Part shown: in pieces, positions 13,869-14,013 of the stretch | How positions within the stretch are numbered: the stretch's first letter is position 1 | How the letters are laid out: each line of letters opens with the position of its first letter | DNA from: Actinomycetota bacterium | Lineage (GTDB): Bacteria > Actinomycetota > Acidimicrobiia > Acidimicrobiales > CADCTF01 | DNA: 14,013 nucleotides | Direction: 5' to 3' | NCBI GenBank assembly: GCA_019348305.1 | Contig: JAHWJQ010000034.1 | Coordinates: 1 to 14,013, forward strand | The notes under the pieces: model-generated | Database searches by the model: none | Told to the model about the DNA's origin: nothing | Seen by the model: only the letters and a program-made list of their open reading frames with translations | Translations under genes and position numbers: made by a program

Positions 13869-13869
13869 A
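13864..13869 (-). promoter_or_regulatory. Candidate -10 box (TAGGCT) for the DUF1844 gene
   Basis: On the minus strand TAGGCT matches TANNNT and is followed after 6 bases by GTG 13857, consistent with a leaderless mRNA. Together with the plus-strand box it forms TAGCCTA, a nearly symmetric bidirectional -10 element. Confidence 0.45.
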
Positions 13870-13954
13870 AGCGCACAAACGAGAAGGGGAAGCGGGGCCC
13901 CGGCCCCCACCCGGCCACAGTTGCACGAGGTGCGCCGGGTCGGATGACCGCCAG

Positions 13955-13985
13955 CGGGCGGGCGTTGCTTTCCAACGCCTGCCCG
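13955..13985 (+). other. Strong stem-loop in a putative 5' leader
   Basis: Bases 13955-13967 pair with 13973-13985, a 13-bp stem with one G·U pair and a CUUUC loop. It lies in the 156 bases right of the DUF1844 start, which hold no supportable gene. The stem is not followed by a U-tract. It could be an attenuator or part of an mRNA leader of the next operon. Upstream in the same stretch is a GC-only palindrome around 13893-13903. Confidence 0.5.
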
Positions 13986-14013
13986 TCTTCGCGTCCGGGC
14001 CGGCCAAGCCAAG

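Noticed and set aside
13944..14013. ATG 13944 with a frame open to the window end, as a possible infC start
   Set aside because: The translated residues (MTASGRALLSNACPSS) do not resemble the IF3 N-terminus, there is no good ribosome binding site, and the frame runs through the stem-loop.
1..14013. tRNA or rRNA genes, CRISPR arrays, insertion sequences
   Set aside because: I saw no cloverleaf-like segment, no regularly spaced repeats, and no transposase-like protein or terminal inverted repeats on either strand.

Overview
The window is a very GC-rich chromosomal segment of a bacterium that looks like a member of the Actinomycetota. Class Acidimicrobiia or a relative is my inference, from gene order and protein variants; no rRNA gene is present to settle it. 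Supporting points are the metK-priA then def-fmt-rsmB-rib gene order, a PriA with eroded helicase motifs, a fused RibBA, frequent GTG starts, and TANNNT -10 boxes placed just upstream of start codons as in leaderless actinobacterial transcripts.

Layout. Positions 1-2591 hold the 3' part of metK (S-adenosylmethionine synthetase) and priA. Positions 2592-5528 look like an accessory insert relative to the usual priA-to-def/fmt order. It contains a VapBC-like antitoxin/toxin pair (+), a DUF2247-like protein (-), a small LapA-type membrane protein (+), and two translationally coupled methyltransferase genes (-): an RsmC/YbxB-like enzyme and a TrmH/SpoU-family 2'-O-methyltransferase. A 12-bp inverted repeat separates the converging toxin and DUF2247-like genes.

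From 5552 to 13403 there is one long plus-strand run with tiny gaps or overlaps: def, fmt, rsmB, a MogA/MoaB-like gene, ribD, ribE, ribBA, ribH, hisG, a cold-shock-domain gene and a membrane-anchored PKD-like protein. It joins formyl-methionine handling (Def and Fmt), rRNA modification (RsmB), the complete set of classical riboflavin enzymes (RibBA, RibD, RibE, RibH) and the first step of histidine synthesis (HisG). At the right end a DUF1844 gene (-) diverges from a 156-base stretch that ends the window. That stretch has a promoter-like box and a strong stem-loop and may be the leader of the next plus-strand operon, possibly infC by analogy with other actinobacteria.

Most of the window is conserved housekeeping. 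I did not find a convincing wholly new system. The points most worth following are: two compact divergent promoters with overlapping -10 boxes; an RsmB that lacks most of the usual RNA-binding linker domain; a probable CTG start for fmt; a PIN toxin with Gln in place of the second acidic residue; a MogA-like gene where rpe often sits; and an overlapping cold-shock/PKD gene pair of unknown role at the operon end.
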